Shown: piece after piece, positions 1 through 11,600 of the stretch
Position numbering within the stretch: the first letter of the stretch is position 1
Layout: each line of letters starts with the position of its first letter
Notes under the pieces: model-generated
What the model was told of the DNA's origin: nothing
What the model saw: only the letters and a program-made list of their open reading frames with translations
Databases searched by the model: none
NCBI GenBank assembly: GCA_964030785.1
Contig: OZ034968.1
Coordinates: forward strand, 42,447,186-42,511,185
Origin: Siderastrea siderea
Taxonomy: Eukaryota > Cnidaria > Anthozoa > Scleractinia > Rhizangiidae
Reading direction: 5' to 3'
Length of the DNA stretch: 64,000 nt
Position numbers and translations under genes: made by a program

Positions 1-138
1 GTTTAATATTTGCTTCGACTTATGATTTGTTCATTTTGTGTTTGGTTCCTGTTGTGATTGGTTAGAGTAATTACCTTGCTTTTGATTTTACGAAACTCAT
101 TCGAAAACCGTTCTAATGTTAAATTCGTTTGGCTACCT

Positions 139-565
139 CTTTCAACATCGTACAACAATGTTGTTTCAACAGTGTTGAATGATGTTGAATGATATTGGTT
201 CAAGTTAAATTGTTAACAACAATGTTGAATTCCATTGGCTACATCTTTCAACATCGTACAACAATGTCGTTTCAACAGTGTTGGATGATGTTGAATGATA
301 TTGACTCAAGTTACAATGTTAATTACAATGCTGAATTCCAATGGCTACTTCTTTCAACATCGTGCAGCAATGTTGTTTCAACAGTGTTGGATGATGTTGA
401 ATGACATTGATTCAAGTTACAATGTTATCTACAATACTGAATTCCATTGGCTACATCTTTCAACATCATACAACAATGTTGTTTCAACAGTGTTGAATGA
501 TGTTTAGTGATATTGATTCAAGTTACAGTGTTAACTACAATATTGAATTCCATTGGCCACCTCCA
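139..565. repeat. 106-bp minisatellite, four units
   Basis: Four direct copies start at about 140, 246, 352 and 458, giving an exact 106-bp period. The units are rich in CAACA/TGTTG words that are themselves inverted (CAACAATGTTG), so each unit can fold. Two related units lie at 7,976-8,165, in the flank of the EVC 3' end. The small ORFs through this block follow the repeat period and are not credible genes. Confidence 0.85.
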
Positions 566-1829
566 GTTCAACATCGTAAAATGTAAATAGCGTTCTTAAA
601 ATGTAAATAGCGCTTACTTTTAAACTTTTTGAATCGTGGTTTAAACTATTTCTATTGTAAATAGTTGATTAGTTTACATACAATCACTTTTTTTACTTTC
701 TATTCAAGGGAACGTTATTTTTTTATTTATTTATTTATTTTCTCTACATCTTGAATAAACTTGTATTGTATTGTATTGTATTGTATTGTACAACAATGTT
801 GTTTCAACAGTAAAAAGTTACAATGTTAATTAAAATGCTGAATTCCATTGGCTACCTCTTTGAACATCGTACAACAACGTTGTTTCAACAGTGTTGAATG
901 ATGTTGAGTCCGTTTGGCCAAATGCTTTTTTTGCATACGTATGAATTGCTGAGTGTCAATGAAAAAGTGTAAACGTACGAATGAGCCAGTTCCACGAACG
1001 AGAAAGGGTTATACAACAAAGACATTGTTTAACACGCATTCACCTTGAGTGTTTACATCGGTCAAAAGTTTTTTTTCAGGATTTCTTTTACGAAATTCCC
1101 AAAAAGAAGTAGAAAACACAATTTCACTTTAAAAAGTGGTTACATGGTCTCATCCAATCAGACAGCTCGGCGTTACATGACATATAACTTACCACGCAAT
1201 GTCTCTTGAGGAATGAATAAGCCCGCAACACGCAACAATGCTTTTCTATAATTCTAGCTGGCTCCAGTGATTACCTTTGTTTTAAAAGAATTTTTATTAG
1301 CGAAAGAAGCACTTATTACAACAATGCGAAGAACTGGAACCTTCTTTTTCTTTGTAGATCTGTGTGGAAAAACTGGTTGTTCCGGTGGGAAATCAAATGG
1401 AACGGTCCTTTTCACTGGAAATTTATCAAAAAAGATATTCCTCTTTTCTCAGTTTTATCGGAATTATCGGAATATCACGGTAACATTTGCGTCTTCACAC
1501 TAGTGCCATGCTCCTTGATAAATACTCGGTTTCAACTGTGAAATAATGTACTGTTTTATTTGAGAGAAAATTCTCTCTGGTTTTTGTGATCAAATGGAAA
1601 ACACTCCTCCCGTTCAATCTTGTTTGTAGAAAAATTGCACTGTTCCATCTGGCAGAAAATGCTCACCGGTTCTTCTGTTCAAATGGAAAGCGCTCCAGGT
1701 CGGGTAAATATCCGTCAGCATCATTGGATAAGGGTAGCGAGGGCTCTGGGAACGAGATGGGCCAGGATTTTGTACACTTTACTATACTTTAACCGATCTG
1801 TGATAAACCTGCGCTCACATTCTTAAGGT
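566..1829. other. non-genic repeat-derived stretch, copy of EVC 3' flank
   Basis: No gene is supported. The stretch holds a TTGTA microsatellite (about 755-788), a partial CAACA-type unit (789-905), and, from about 930 to 1,270 and again near 1,780-1,810, sequence recognisably similar to 8,280-8,665 and 8,935-8,985 downstream and around the last EVC exon. Shared landmarks include GCATACGTATGAATTGCT and GCTGGCTCCAG. The copy diverges exactly where the EVC terminal coding exon would begin, so no exon copy is visible here. Confidence 0.55.
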
Positions 1830-2847
1830 GGTCTTCCACTCGAAAAAAGTGATGTTCGGCTACAAAAGTCACTTTTTTTTAAATGGCAAAATTGTAACTT
1901 TTAAACACTTGGGAATGCTGTCTTCAATGAAATAATCTCAGTCTATTTGCTGCATTAAAGCAGTAAAATTTCAGATCTCTAATCGGCAGTATGTGACTTT
2001 TTCCATAGCAACGGCCATAGCAACAATTATTTACTTTTTATTAAATGCTCAAAAAACAAACCTCAATAAGAACACTACCCCCCCCCCCCCAACTCTCCGT
2101 AAAATGACATCTAGTTCTACTGTGGAGAGAAACTTAACTGAGGAGAGAGAGCCCTGAGGTCCAAGTTTTAGCCCACAAAACATGATCCAAATCTCACAGA
2201 AACGATGGCTTTTGCATGGAATTACCATTCAGCATATATTTTAGTGTGGCAGCTTGAATTTGACAATAGTTTTAGGGTAATGAGAGACGGATAAACTGTC
2301 TAGAATCTGTTCCCTTATCTTTAAGACCGTTTTTCTCGAATTACAGAATTTCTTGGAATAAAGGAACTCTTAAAAATGATATCTCCCTTGCATTTTAACC
2401 TATTGTTCGGAAAAGTTCGTCAATATTAAAGCGCCTTTTTCTTGGTGTTATGAACCTAAAAAACTGTATGTAGGTTTGAAATACGTCTCATTACGTGATT
2501 CTTTGTCCTACAATTATTTTCTGTTAGCTCATGTTCTGGAAAATAAAAATAAATTTAAAATCGAATGAAGGAAAAATTGGCCAATTTTCAAGGTTTATTG
2601 CACAGTCATGCTATTTATGTACACATTAGAGTTGGTTTGATGCTTTTCCAATGGTGCATTTTTGAGTTATCTTTTTTACCACGAACATCACTTTTTCTAA
2701 CTTAAGAGGCTGATTAATCATTAACTATCATGACATGTGACCTGAAAAGACTCATATTGAAGTCAGGGCGTGAATCCCTATAAAATAACGGTAGAAGTCT
2801 CCAACAAAGTTCTGTCCTAAAAAAATTCATTTTTTGAGTGGAAGACC
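1830..2847. mobile_element. about 1-kb non-autonomous TIR element
   Basis: The ends are inverted copies of GGTCTTCCACTC (1,830-1,841 and 2,836-2,847). A second inverted pair around AAGTGATGTTCG lies inside (about 1,849-1,860 and 2,684-2,697). There is no coding capacity. It contains a poly-C run near 2,080. The family is not identified and no clear target duplication was confirmed. Confidence 0.5.
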
Positions 2848-3560
2848 TGATAGTGACCATTCAATAATTTCTCCTTTACCTTGACACTTGTTGATCAAAC
2901 ATATGGGTCACGAGAATAAAGGAACTGGTCACCAAAAGTGAACTGTCCTGAATGCTAAACAAATTCTCCCAACTTGTACCATAAGAAATATATAGAACTC
3001 ATTTAGGAGAAGATCCAAGTTGACATTAGGGATTAAAGGGTTAAAGAGCAGTTACAATGTGAGCCTAATTTATGAGCGTCAAGTGCTACTTTGAGCAGTG
3101 TAACACTGGCATCACTTCCGCGTACCCACGAGGAACATACATTGAAGTAAATAAATAAATAAATAAATAAATTTGGGGTAGCTGACAGTAACTGAGAGTA
3201 AAAAGTCGTTGCATGGATATTATGAGGCTTGTAAACGTTCACTGATGTACAATCAAGCCTGAGTCCTGTCCTTAACCTTAGCCTATGAGAGGCGAGAACA
3301 AGGGACTTAAAGGATATTGAAACAGAAAAATTCATAAGAATTCTGACTTTATTATACACAGATGTTTTGGAATTAACAAGACGAGTTTCCTCTCGATCCC
3401 GTGGCTCTTTATCGTGAATATGTTTTCAAGCTGTCAAACAACGCTTTAGTTTGTGATTGGTCAATAATATTAGCAGGGAGTGCTGGGTAATAAATATGGC
3501 TCAAAATTATATGAGGTGGTGCGCTCATCCTTCATCGTTTCTTGACCTTAAACCTGCACC
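2848..3560. other. repeat remnants and upstream region of the TRIM-NHL gene
   Basis: Positions 3,036-3,150 resemble 8,990-9,090 (AAAGAGCAGTTACAAT and TAACACTGGCATC are shared), another part of the duplication linking this end with the EVC 3' end. Closer to the TRIM-NHL start there is an inverted CCAAT box (ATTGG, 3,456-3,460) and an AT-rich TATA-like stretch near 3,488-3,495. These are plausible core-promoter sites but are not proven. Confidence 0.4.
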
Positions 3561-5779
3561 ATGGATCTAAAAACCTTACTACACAATCTACATGAAGAAG
3601 TATCCTGCCCTGTGTGTGTAAGCCCGTTCACGGATCCAAAAATCCTGCCGTGCTTACACAGTTTTTGCCTTCATTGTTTGAACGAGCTTCAACGAAGGAG
3701 TGGTAGACTTGGATTTATTGTCTGTCCTGAATGTCGTGCGGAATTGAGAATCCCTGGAAGTGGAAATCCGAGCGAGGTACCCACCAACTTTCGATTGAAC
3801 CGCTTGCTGGATGTGTTAGCTATTCAGGAATGTAACTCTACAGGTGCAAAATGTGCGAACTGCGATAAAAGAAGGACAGAGTGTTTTTATTGTTTTCAAT
3901 GTTGTGGGTTCTGGTGCGAGGACTGCATCACGGCGCACAACATAATCCGAGCTAATAAAGACCACCGCGCGCTGGCTCTTAAGGACTTTCAAGATCAAGA
4001 CATTGAAGAAGTGCTAAAGCGACCAGTATTTTGCCAGAAAAAACATCATGACAACGAAGAACTGAAGTTCTTTTGCAAGGACTGTGGAGTTGCAATTTGC
4101 AACACTTTTGCTGTAACACTTCACGAAGGTCACCATAAAATGCCTCTGAAAGAGGCTGCCAATGAGCGAAAGTTACGAATTAACTCTGTGATCGAGTCTC
4201 AAAAACAACAAGGGCTACAGAGGAGAAATAAAATCACTACATTTCAAGATAAGCGTATGAAAATTCAAGCGAGCGTGGCGAGCGTGAAGAAAAACGCACA
4301 GAGTTTTGCTGACAACATGATCAAAGTCACCGAAGCGAAAGAGGAAATTTTTAACCAAGTGGAAAATCAAGCGAAAGAATCAGTCGAGAGTCTGGGAATA
4401 AAACAGTTGGAGGTAGAACGTGAATTAGAACGGATCGAAACGGTAATCGAAAACACTGAAACGCTTGTAAATCGAAGCACGAGCGCTGAGATAGTACAGT
4501 TAGATACAACGTTTCTGGAAGGAGTCCGTGATGAAATAGCTCAAGTTGTCGTTGACTGTGAATTTGAAGATCTTGGTTGTTTCGTTTTCGTAGAAAACAA
4601 AACACTAACTGCTAAAACAACTCATGAAGGAGTTGGCTCTGTCGAGAGACTTCCTAACAACCCTAGCGCACATCAATCAAGTGCCGAAGGAAAAGGCACT
4701 TGTGAAGCGACTGTTGGGCTTGAAGCACAGTTTGTTTTAACAACACGAAATGCTGAGAAAGAACGATGTTATGCTGATTTTGACTGCGTAACAATGAAAA
4801 TCAGAAATGAGAATGGCGATCACTGTGCCACCGAGGTGAATGTTCAAGATAACACCGATGGCACCTACAAGATCAGCTACTTTGCCAAAGAAACCGGAAC
4901 ATGCCAGGCATCAGTGATGGTGAATGGAGAACATGTTCGTGGCAGTCCCTTTATTGTTCAAGTCAAAGCTAGACAACACAAACCTGTTTTATCTTTTGGA
5001 CGGGAGTTGGAGAGTTTGATGGACCTTGGGGGTGGCAGTGAATGAACGTAATGAAATTGCCGTAACTGATCGGTATCAAAACAGAGTTCAGATATTTAGT
5101 AGTGATGGAACTTTTTTAAGGTCTTTTGGTAGATACGGTGACCAAGCGGGAGAACTTAACAACCCTCAGGGCATAGCTTTTCTCAGAAATGAAAACACTG
5201 CAGTGGCTGACAGATATAACCACAGAGTGCAAATATTTAGTAAGCAAGGGGAATACCTCAGTCAGTTTGGTGGGGAAGGAAATCTTGATCACCAGCTTTG
5301 TTATCCTTGGGGTTTATCTGTAGACAGCGATGGCAAAATTATTGTTGCCGACTTAGATAACAAACTAATTAAGATCTTCTCTCCAAGCGGTCAGTTTATA
5401 CGTAAATTTGACGGGGAGGGCTCTCTTGTGGACTCCTGTCACTGTATCCAGAAAGACAAATATTTTGTCGTGTCAGAGGCGGGTGATCATTGTATCAAAG
5501 TGTTAAACGTGGAGGGTAAATTTTTTGTATAAATTTAGTAAGGGGGAATTAGTCTGTCCTCGTTGCTTGTCAGTTGATAAGGCAGGCCGTCTAGTGGTCT
5601 GTGACTTTGAGAGTGGCAATATTCAGGTGTTTGATTTGAGTGGAAAGTTTGTAAATAGGTTTGGAAGAAGCGGCAGCGAGATCGGAGAGTTTGATGCACC
5701 AACCTCCACTGCAGTTCTTGCTGATGGCAGGATAGTTGTGTGTGATTCATTTAATGGTCGAATTCAGATATTTAAGTAG
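3561..5779 (+). pseudogene. TRIM-NHL E3 ubiquitin ligase-like gene, intronless, three frameshifts
   Basis: This has the TRIM2/TRIM3/TRIM71 architecture. A RING finger lies at residues 16-58 (C16, C19, C31, H33, C36, C39, C55, C58). Two B-boxes follow at about 98-200, then a BBC coiled coil (about 205-300), a filamin-type Ig domain (about 385-475), then six NHL blades. The family ubiquitinates targets or binds RNA through the NHL propeller. The first frame stops at 5,045. The NHL blades continue in another frame to about 5,530 and return to a third frame ending at 5,779. The breaks sit at homopolymers: GGG 5,002-5,004 and GGGGG 5,028-5,032 (each one base short) and TTTTTT 5,521-5,526 (one base long). 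In B-box 2 a zinc-ligand Cys is replaced by Phe (C-N-T-F). The gene could be decaying, or intact with assembly errors. The absence of introns suggests a retrocopy-type family member. Confidence 0.85.
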
Positions 5780-6216
5780 ATATCGTGCAAGACATACTAT
5801 ATTTTCGAGTTATCCATATAAATTTGTACTGAGATGCTTTTTGAAAAGAAATAGTTGATCTCAAGTCACCCTTTCTGTTGTCTTTGTATGTCTTACTTTC
5901 TTTGTTTCCAGCTGATTTTGCCTTTCTGATAAAGATAGGGATACAGTTCGTTTCCCCCGAGATAGTAGGATAAAGACAATTTAAATATCGTTTTTGAAAT
6001 TAATGTGCCAAATCATGTAACATTGAGTCCAAATGTTTCGGGCATTGCTCTCCTCAGTGAAAATTACGTTAGTTAGGCTAGACTAGGGCAGTTTTACTTA
6101 TTTAAGTGTCAGATGTTTCAAACTGTTATTACTCAAAGCAATTTAAATTGCTTTAGGTTTTGGGTGTGTTCTTTACTTTACATTTGTAGAGGGAGTTATA
6201 TCGTTCGTTTTCTGTA

Positions 6217-6222
6217 AATAAA
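6217..6222 (+). terminator. poly(A) signal of TRIM-NHL gene
   Basis: AATAAA lies about 440 bases downstream of the last TRIM-NHL stop; a second AATAAA follows near 6,235. They fit the 3' end of a plus-strand mRNA. Confidence 0.5.
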
Positions 6223-6489
6223 GATATTTTCTACAAATAAACGGTTTTAAAAACGGTTTCCTCAAAGTTTGTTGTGCTATGATGTGTTTCTGCCTGCTAC
6301 TCGCTTGCTTTGCTGAGGGGTCGGGATCTGTTACAGCGATACGAATTGTCCATGGACGTCAGCGACAACAGGATTTGTGCCAACAGTAAATAATTTTTTT
6401 ATTTTTCGTCAATCTTCGTTTTGTCAGTGATCTTAAAGGTCTTGTTAGGAATGGGCAAAATTAGTGACCAAAAATGCTCACGATAAGGG

Positions 6490-6890
6490 AATGTATTGTC
6501 AATCAAGAAGGCAGGCAATCCCCAACCAAGTGATGCTATTGCCTTGATCCACCATCAAATTCTCATTGCTACATTCTTTAGAAGAAATATGTCAATCGGT
6601 AAGGGGAACTGCTATTTTCCTCTTGGGATTGAAAGAGGTACTTCACCTTCTCAAGTCTTCTAAATCAGCGTGATGTTCAGCCCCACTTTTTCACTTCAGC
6701 TGGATATTCAATGTTCTATTGAAAACAGTACTGCAAAATTATTATGAATCTAAAGCTGGCTGCATAGTGGCATCCTTGCCTCAAATGAACCACGATAATA
6801 CGACCACTTTACTGTGGACCAAACAAAAGGTCGATTATTTTCTTATCTGAAAAAGTCGCTGGTCTGTTTAACCCTGAACATCCCACCAAC
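6490..6890. repeat. displaced copy of EVC exon-19 region (pseudo-exon)
   Basis: Positions 6,647-6,715 (minus sense) match EVC exon 19 (25,150-25,220), including the flanking splice dinucleotides. Two missing bases shift the frame into a stop (W-G-stop). The sequence on its left (6,490-6,640) also matches the intron left of exon 19 (about 24,985-25,145). Positions 6,830-6,895 match 9,680-9,735 next to exon 27. It cannot be used as a coding exon without breaking the EVC frame. Confidence 0.65.
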
Positions 6891-6895
6891 GAGCG

Positions 6896-7639
6896 CGTTT
6901 TGAAGTCCTGAACTGCTATCTTCTTTATAAATTTACCCCATTTGTATGACTACTGGAGATTTCTGGTGGCTTACATGACGAAAGCAAGCACAAATTAACA
7001 AAGAAAAAGTCCAAATTATAATTTAGACGATTAAATTCATCTGTTGAACTGTGTTAGGTATTCGGTTTAAGTAATTTGCCTTCTTGTTGATACTTCCTTT
7101 GCTAGTTTGGCAGGATACTCTCTTACATACTGTTTTAGCCCAATGGTGGTCGAACCAGCGGGTTTTCACTTAACGTTAACCTCCCTGGACTCTTTGGCTT
7201 CTAGCTTTATCCCCCCCCCCACAAAAAAACCGATCAGGGCAAACGTTGTTTGGCTGATGAAACCAACACAAGAGCTGGTGCGTACCATTTACAATTCATC
7301 TTCCGTACGACTTGTAAGATTTTCGTACCGCCACACGTACTTCCCCAAATTGAACAACCATTATTCCAAAGGTCAACCTCGAAGAGTAGTTTGATGGGAC
7401 AAGGTAGTTTTAAGTGAACTCTGCAACTCATCACTACGTTTTTTTCAGGCGTTTTTCTCTTCTTTCACTAAGACACTACTAAGACACTAACAACTTTATA
7501 GTTGCTGCACTTTGACAGTTACTTTATTCTTTTATTACAATCACAATAAATACATACAAGTTTATCCCACATTAATAAATAGCTTTTCCTTGTCGTTCAG
7601 TTAAGAATAAATAAATAAATTAGAGGAAGGATAGGGCGT
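6896..7639. other. intergenic, no gene seen
   Basis: There is no supported coding region. It contains a poly-C/A run near 7,210-7,226 and AT-rich sequence. TTTATT at 7,523-7,528 and 7,531-7,536 would read as AATAAA on the minus strand and could end a long EVC 3' UTR, but this is uncertain. Confidence 0.4.
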
Positions 7640-8165
7640 CGGACAAATGAATTCAACATTTCCATCCAACGCCATTTAACACTGTTGAATACAGAATGTT
7701 AAACGCGTTTGGCCACCCTGTTGAATGATGTTGATTCAACATTTCCATTCAACAGTTCACCATTGTTGAGTACAACATGTTGAACGCGTTTGGCCACCCT
7801 GTTGAATGATGTTGATTCAACATTTTCATTCAACACCGTTTACCACTGTTGAATACAACATGTTGAACACGTTTGGCCACCCTGTTGAATGATGTTGATT
7901 CAACATTTCCATTCAACACTGTTCAACACTGTTGAATACAGAATGTTAAAACGCGTTTGGCCATCCGAATGATATTGATCCAAGTTACAATGCTAACTAC
8001 AGTGTTGAATTCCAATGACCACCTCTTTCAACATTATACAGCAATGTTGTTTCAAAAGTGTTGAACGATGTTGGATGATATTGATTCAAGTTACAATGTT
8101 AAATACAATGTTGAATGCCATTGCCACCCCTTTCAACATCGTGCAGTGTTGAATGATGTTGAATC
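7640..8165. repeat. about 82-bp minisatellite followed by two 106-bp units
   Basis: Units beginning with ATTCAACATTT recur at about 7,651, 7,734, 7,815 and 7,898 (period 81-83 bp) and contain the phrase CGTTTGGCCACCCTGTTGAA. From about 7,976 the array changes to two units of the 106-bp repeat seen at 139-565. It lies in the 3' flank of EVC. Confidence 0.75.
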
Positions 8166-8684
8166 CTAATCTCCTACCCAGATCTCCTTTTAAGTGCTGA
8201 AATGACCGGGAAGAAGTTCTGGGTCCGAGATTAGTTGAATCCGCTTAATCGAACCCTAAAAGTATCTGTGATGAAAACATTGCATTTTTACATACGTATG
8301 AATTGCTCTGTGGCAATGAAGAAATATGCACGTACGTCTGAGTTCACATAGGCTGATCCACAGACGAGACAGGTTATACAACACAGACATTGTTTAAACA
8401 GGTATTCACCTCGAGTGCTTGCACCACTGAGCAAAAGATTTTCAGCATTTCTTTTATAAACTGAAATAAAAAAAAAACAATAAAAAAAAACAAGAACGGA
8501 AAGGAAACAGAAAACGCAGTGTGACTTAAGAGATGTGGTTAGACGGTCTCATCAGACAGCTGGTTCCATGTCATTAACTTGACAATTTAAGATACTACAT
8601 AACTTAGCATGCAGTTTTTCTTGAGGAATGTATGAGCTCGCAACACTGCCTTTCTAGCTGGCTCCAGCGATGATGACAACCGCA

Positions 8685-11600
8685 TCACACATCAGGAGCA
8701 GGAGTGCGGGCGCTCCTTACTCGCTTGCGAACATCTTTAGCGATGCTCTTCGTGAGCTTTGCGTCCATTCCCACCTCTAAGAAAAGAGAAAACATAAACG
8801 GTTATCCAAAGGATAAACTGAAATTTTTGAGTAGTTCCTTACAACCATAAGTGGATTACCCCTGCGAAGAACTGGAAACGAGCGAGGAAGGTACGTTGAG
8901 GTCCCCATGTGCAGTTAGCCAGGATTTTGTACACTTTACAATGCAGCATACACTTTTACCGATATCTGATAAATTTGCTCTCACGTACTTAAAGAGCAGT
9001 TACAATACGAGCCTGATGCACGCGAAATCCTGCTTTGATCAACGTAACACTGGCATCTCCTATGCGTCCCCACTAGGGACATTATCAGTTCTTGCCGTTT
9101 CTGCTTGTGATACTTGAGTTTAAGCCCGCATTAGTTAGGCGCTTCACCCTTCTCCTGATTGTAACAGATTTTCCTTTCCATGAAGCACGACTCTTACACG
9201 ACAACTGCGCTATTTTTACCCCGCCGTCAGGACGGGGTCTAGTAATACTCATTTTTTTATTCATTATTTTTTTAGGTGGTCACTTGCCCCAGACCTCCGG
9301 TTTTCGCTCGGCCAAACAAATACTCATCGTGTCTTCCGCCACACAGGCTGGGGTTCGTATCTTGAGTGACCGTAGTATATTTTGCACCCTAGGGGGAGGG
9401 ACAACAACGGCGGGGTCTAATGCCCCTGGGGCTTTTCTTGTCTTGTCTTACCTGCTGCCGAACTCTTGATTGTTTGAAGTAGTTCTTCCTCGGTTGCTGA
9501 ACTGTTTTCGGCTAACGTGGATATGAATTTCTTCTCTTCTTCCTGAAAACGCAAGAGATTCGCCTGATTATCACGATCTGAGATCGACCAATACAAGAAA
9601 GAGCGAGCGACCTCAGATCCTCTCATAAATTTGAGAGCTTTCGTTTGGGCCTTCTACGATAAAGTGGTCGTTTTAACAGTTAATTTTCTTATCTGAAAAC
9701 GTTATTGGTCTGATTAACCCTGAAATCCCACTAACTGTTACTGGAAGTTACTTGGAGTTAACGTAAATAATTGACAGAGATAGGAAACAAACCTGCAAGT
9801 CTACCAACAATTGTTCGTCCATTTCTTTATTAAGCTGCTCCAACTGACGTGCTAAGTCCATCTGCATTTCACGCTCCATATCCTGACAAACATAAAAAAC
9901 AATCAACACAAGCTCTCGTAAAGTAAAAGCAAACTGGAGCCGATACTGAAAATATAAGCAATCCCTCACTTATTTCAGTAGCTTTCAGGGATATCAAGAT
10001 AAAGTAAATAAAATCCAGGCTGAACATCAAGTCAATCCAGGAGTATAAAATAAGAATTCTCCTCACTGATAAACATATTTCTCTAAAGAATATAGCTATG
10101 AGAATTTGATGGTGGATCAAGGCAATGCTATCACTTGGTTGGGGATTGCCTGCATGCTTGATTGACAGTACAGTAGAAGCTCTCCTTGCGTCAGCGACCA
10201 CTCTCATTAGCCAGTGTTCTCCTTATCAGGCGGTAACTGGTAAAATTTACCGCTTGCAGCACCATCTGTTACCGGTTGAAATCACATACTTAGGCCTGGT
10301 TTAGAAAAGCCAACAGATTTGGTAATAGCAATAGTCTTATCTTCTTGATGTTACTCCGTGCGTTTCTACGGTCCTAAGATGTTAGGTGAGATCTTTTTCA
10401 CGTTTCTCCGTATGTTAGTACGTTCCTAAGGTATAAGTCTTCTCGACACTTTCTGTACGTTAGTACGTTTGACAGTGTTAGTCTTATCTTCTCGAATTTT
10501 CTCCGTACGTTAGTATGTTCGAAAAATATTAGATCTGTTCTGTTCTGGACGTTTCTCCGCATGTTAGTTTTATCCCGTTGACATTTCTCAGTACGCTAGC
10601 ACGTTCGTATGGTATTGGTGTCATCTTTTCGACGTTTAACTGTACGTTGGTATGTTCGTAAGTTATTGTTAGTATAAAGCCTATCTTCTCCTCAAAGTTT
10701 TTCATTTGTGCCTTCGTAAGATGCTGAAGTCTTATCTTCTTGGCGTTTCTCTGTACGTTATTAAAATTGTAAGTTGCAGTGTAAGCCTTTTCCTCTCGAC
10801 ATGTATCTGTACTTTAATACGTTCCTTAAAAAAAACGCAAACGTCTGCGTTTTGAAGGGTTTTTGAGACGTGTGACGTGGGCCTAGTGCCATGAACAATA
10901 TTCCGGGTCTCTTGACGATAGTTCCACTCCTGTGTAGAAAAGGATTTTCAATAGAGCTGCTTTACCGGTCTGGAAAATTGACTAACCCGTTGCCCTGAAA
11001 ACTAGGGGGAAGACTGTTAGCGACTAGCTCTAGTTACGACCAGCATTGTGAAATCCCGTTTAAATTGTCAGGGATAGCACAACGAGGAGCAAAAACATGC
11101 AAACACACGTGTTAATCGCTTTGCATAAAAACTCGAAGAATGCGGGAGGTAGGCATTTTAGAGCTCAATCTTTCAGGCATGAAATTATGCCTGAAAGAAA
11201 GGAAGAAATAATGGAAGATCAAACTAAGCAAATGTGAGACCATTACTAAAGCAAAGCACTTTGTGGCCTTCCGAATTTTTTCAAAAAATCAAGTCTAAAG
11301 ATGGAGCAAAAAAATTCCTATCACTCCAAACACAAAGGAATGATTTCTACGCCTCATATGACTGATTTAAGGATAAATCGATGTCAATATTCTGACTATA
11401 CAAGCTACGTCTAGTTGGTTCATTGTTGTATTGTCAGAGCTGAGACGAACCGGTGACTACAAAGGAAACGTCTACACAGAGTCAAATTATACTAATCACG
11501 ATGAACCAAGGCTTTCTCAAACCCTGTCTAAAAATCGTTTAAACAAACGTACGGCACAGATCGTCCAGTCTCGAGAATTGATAGTCAAAATAACGGACAA

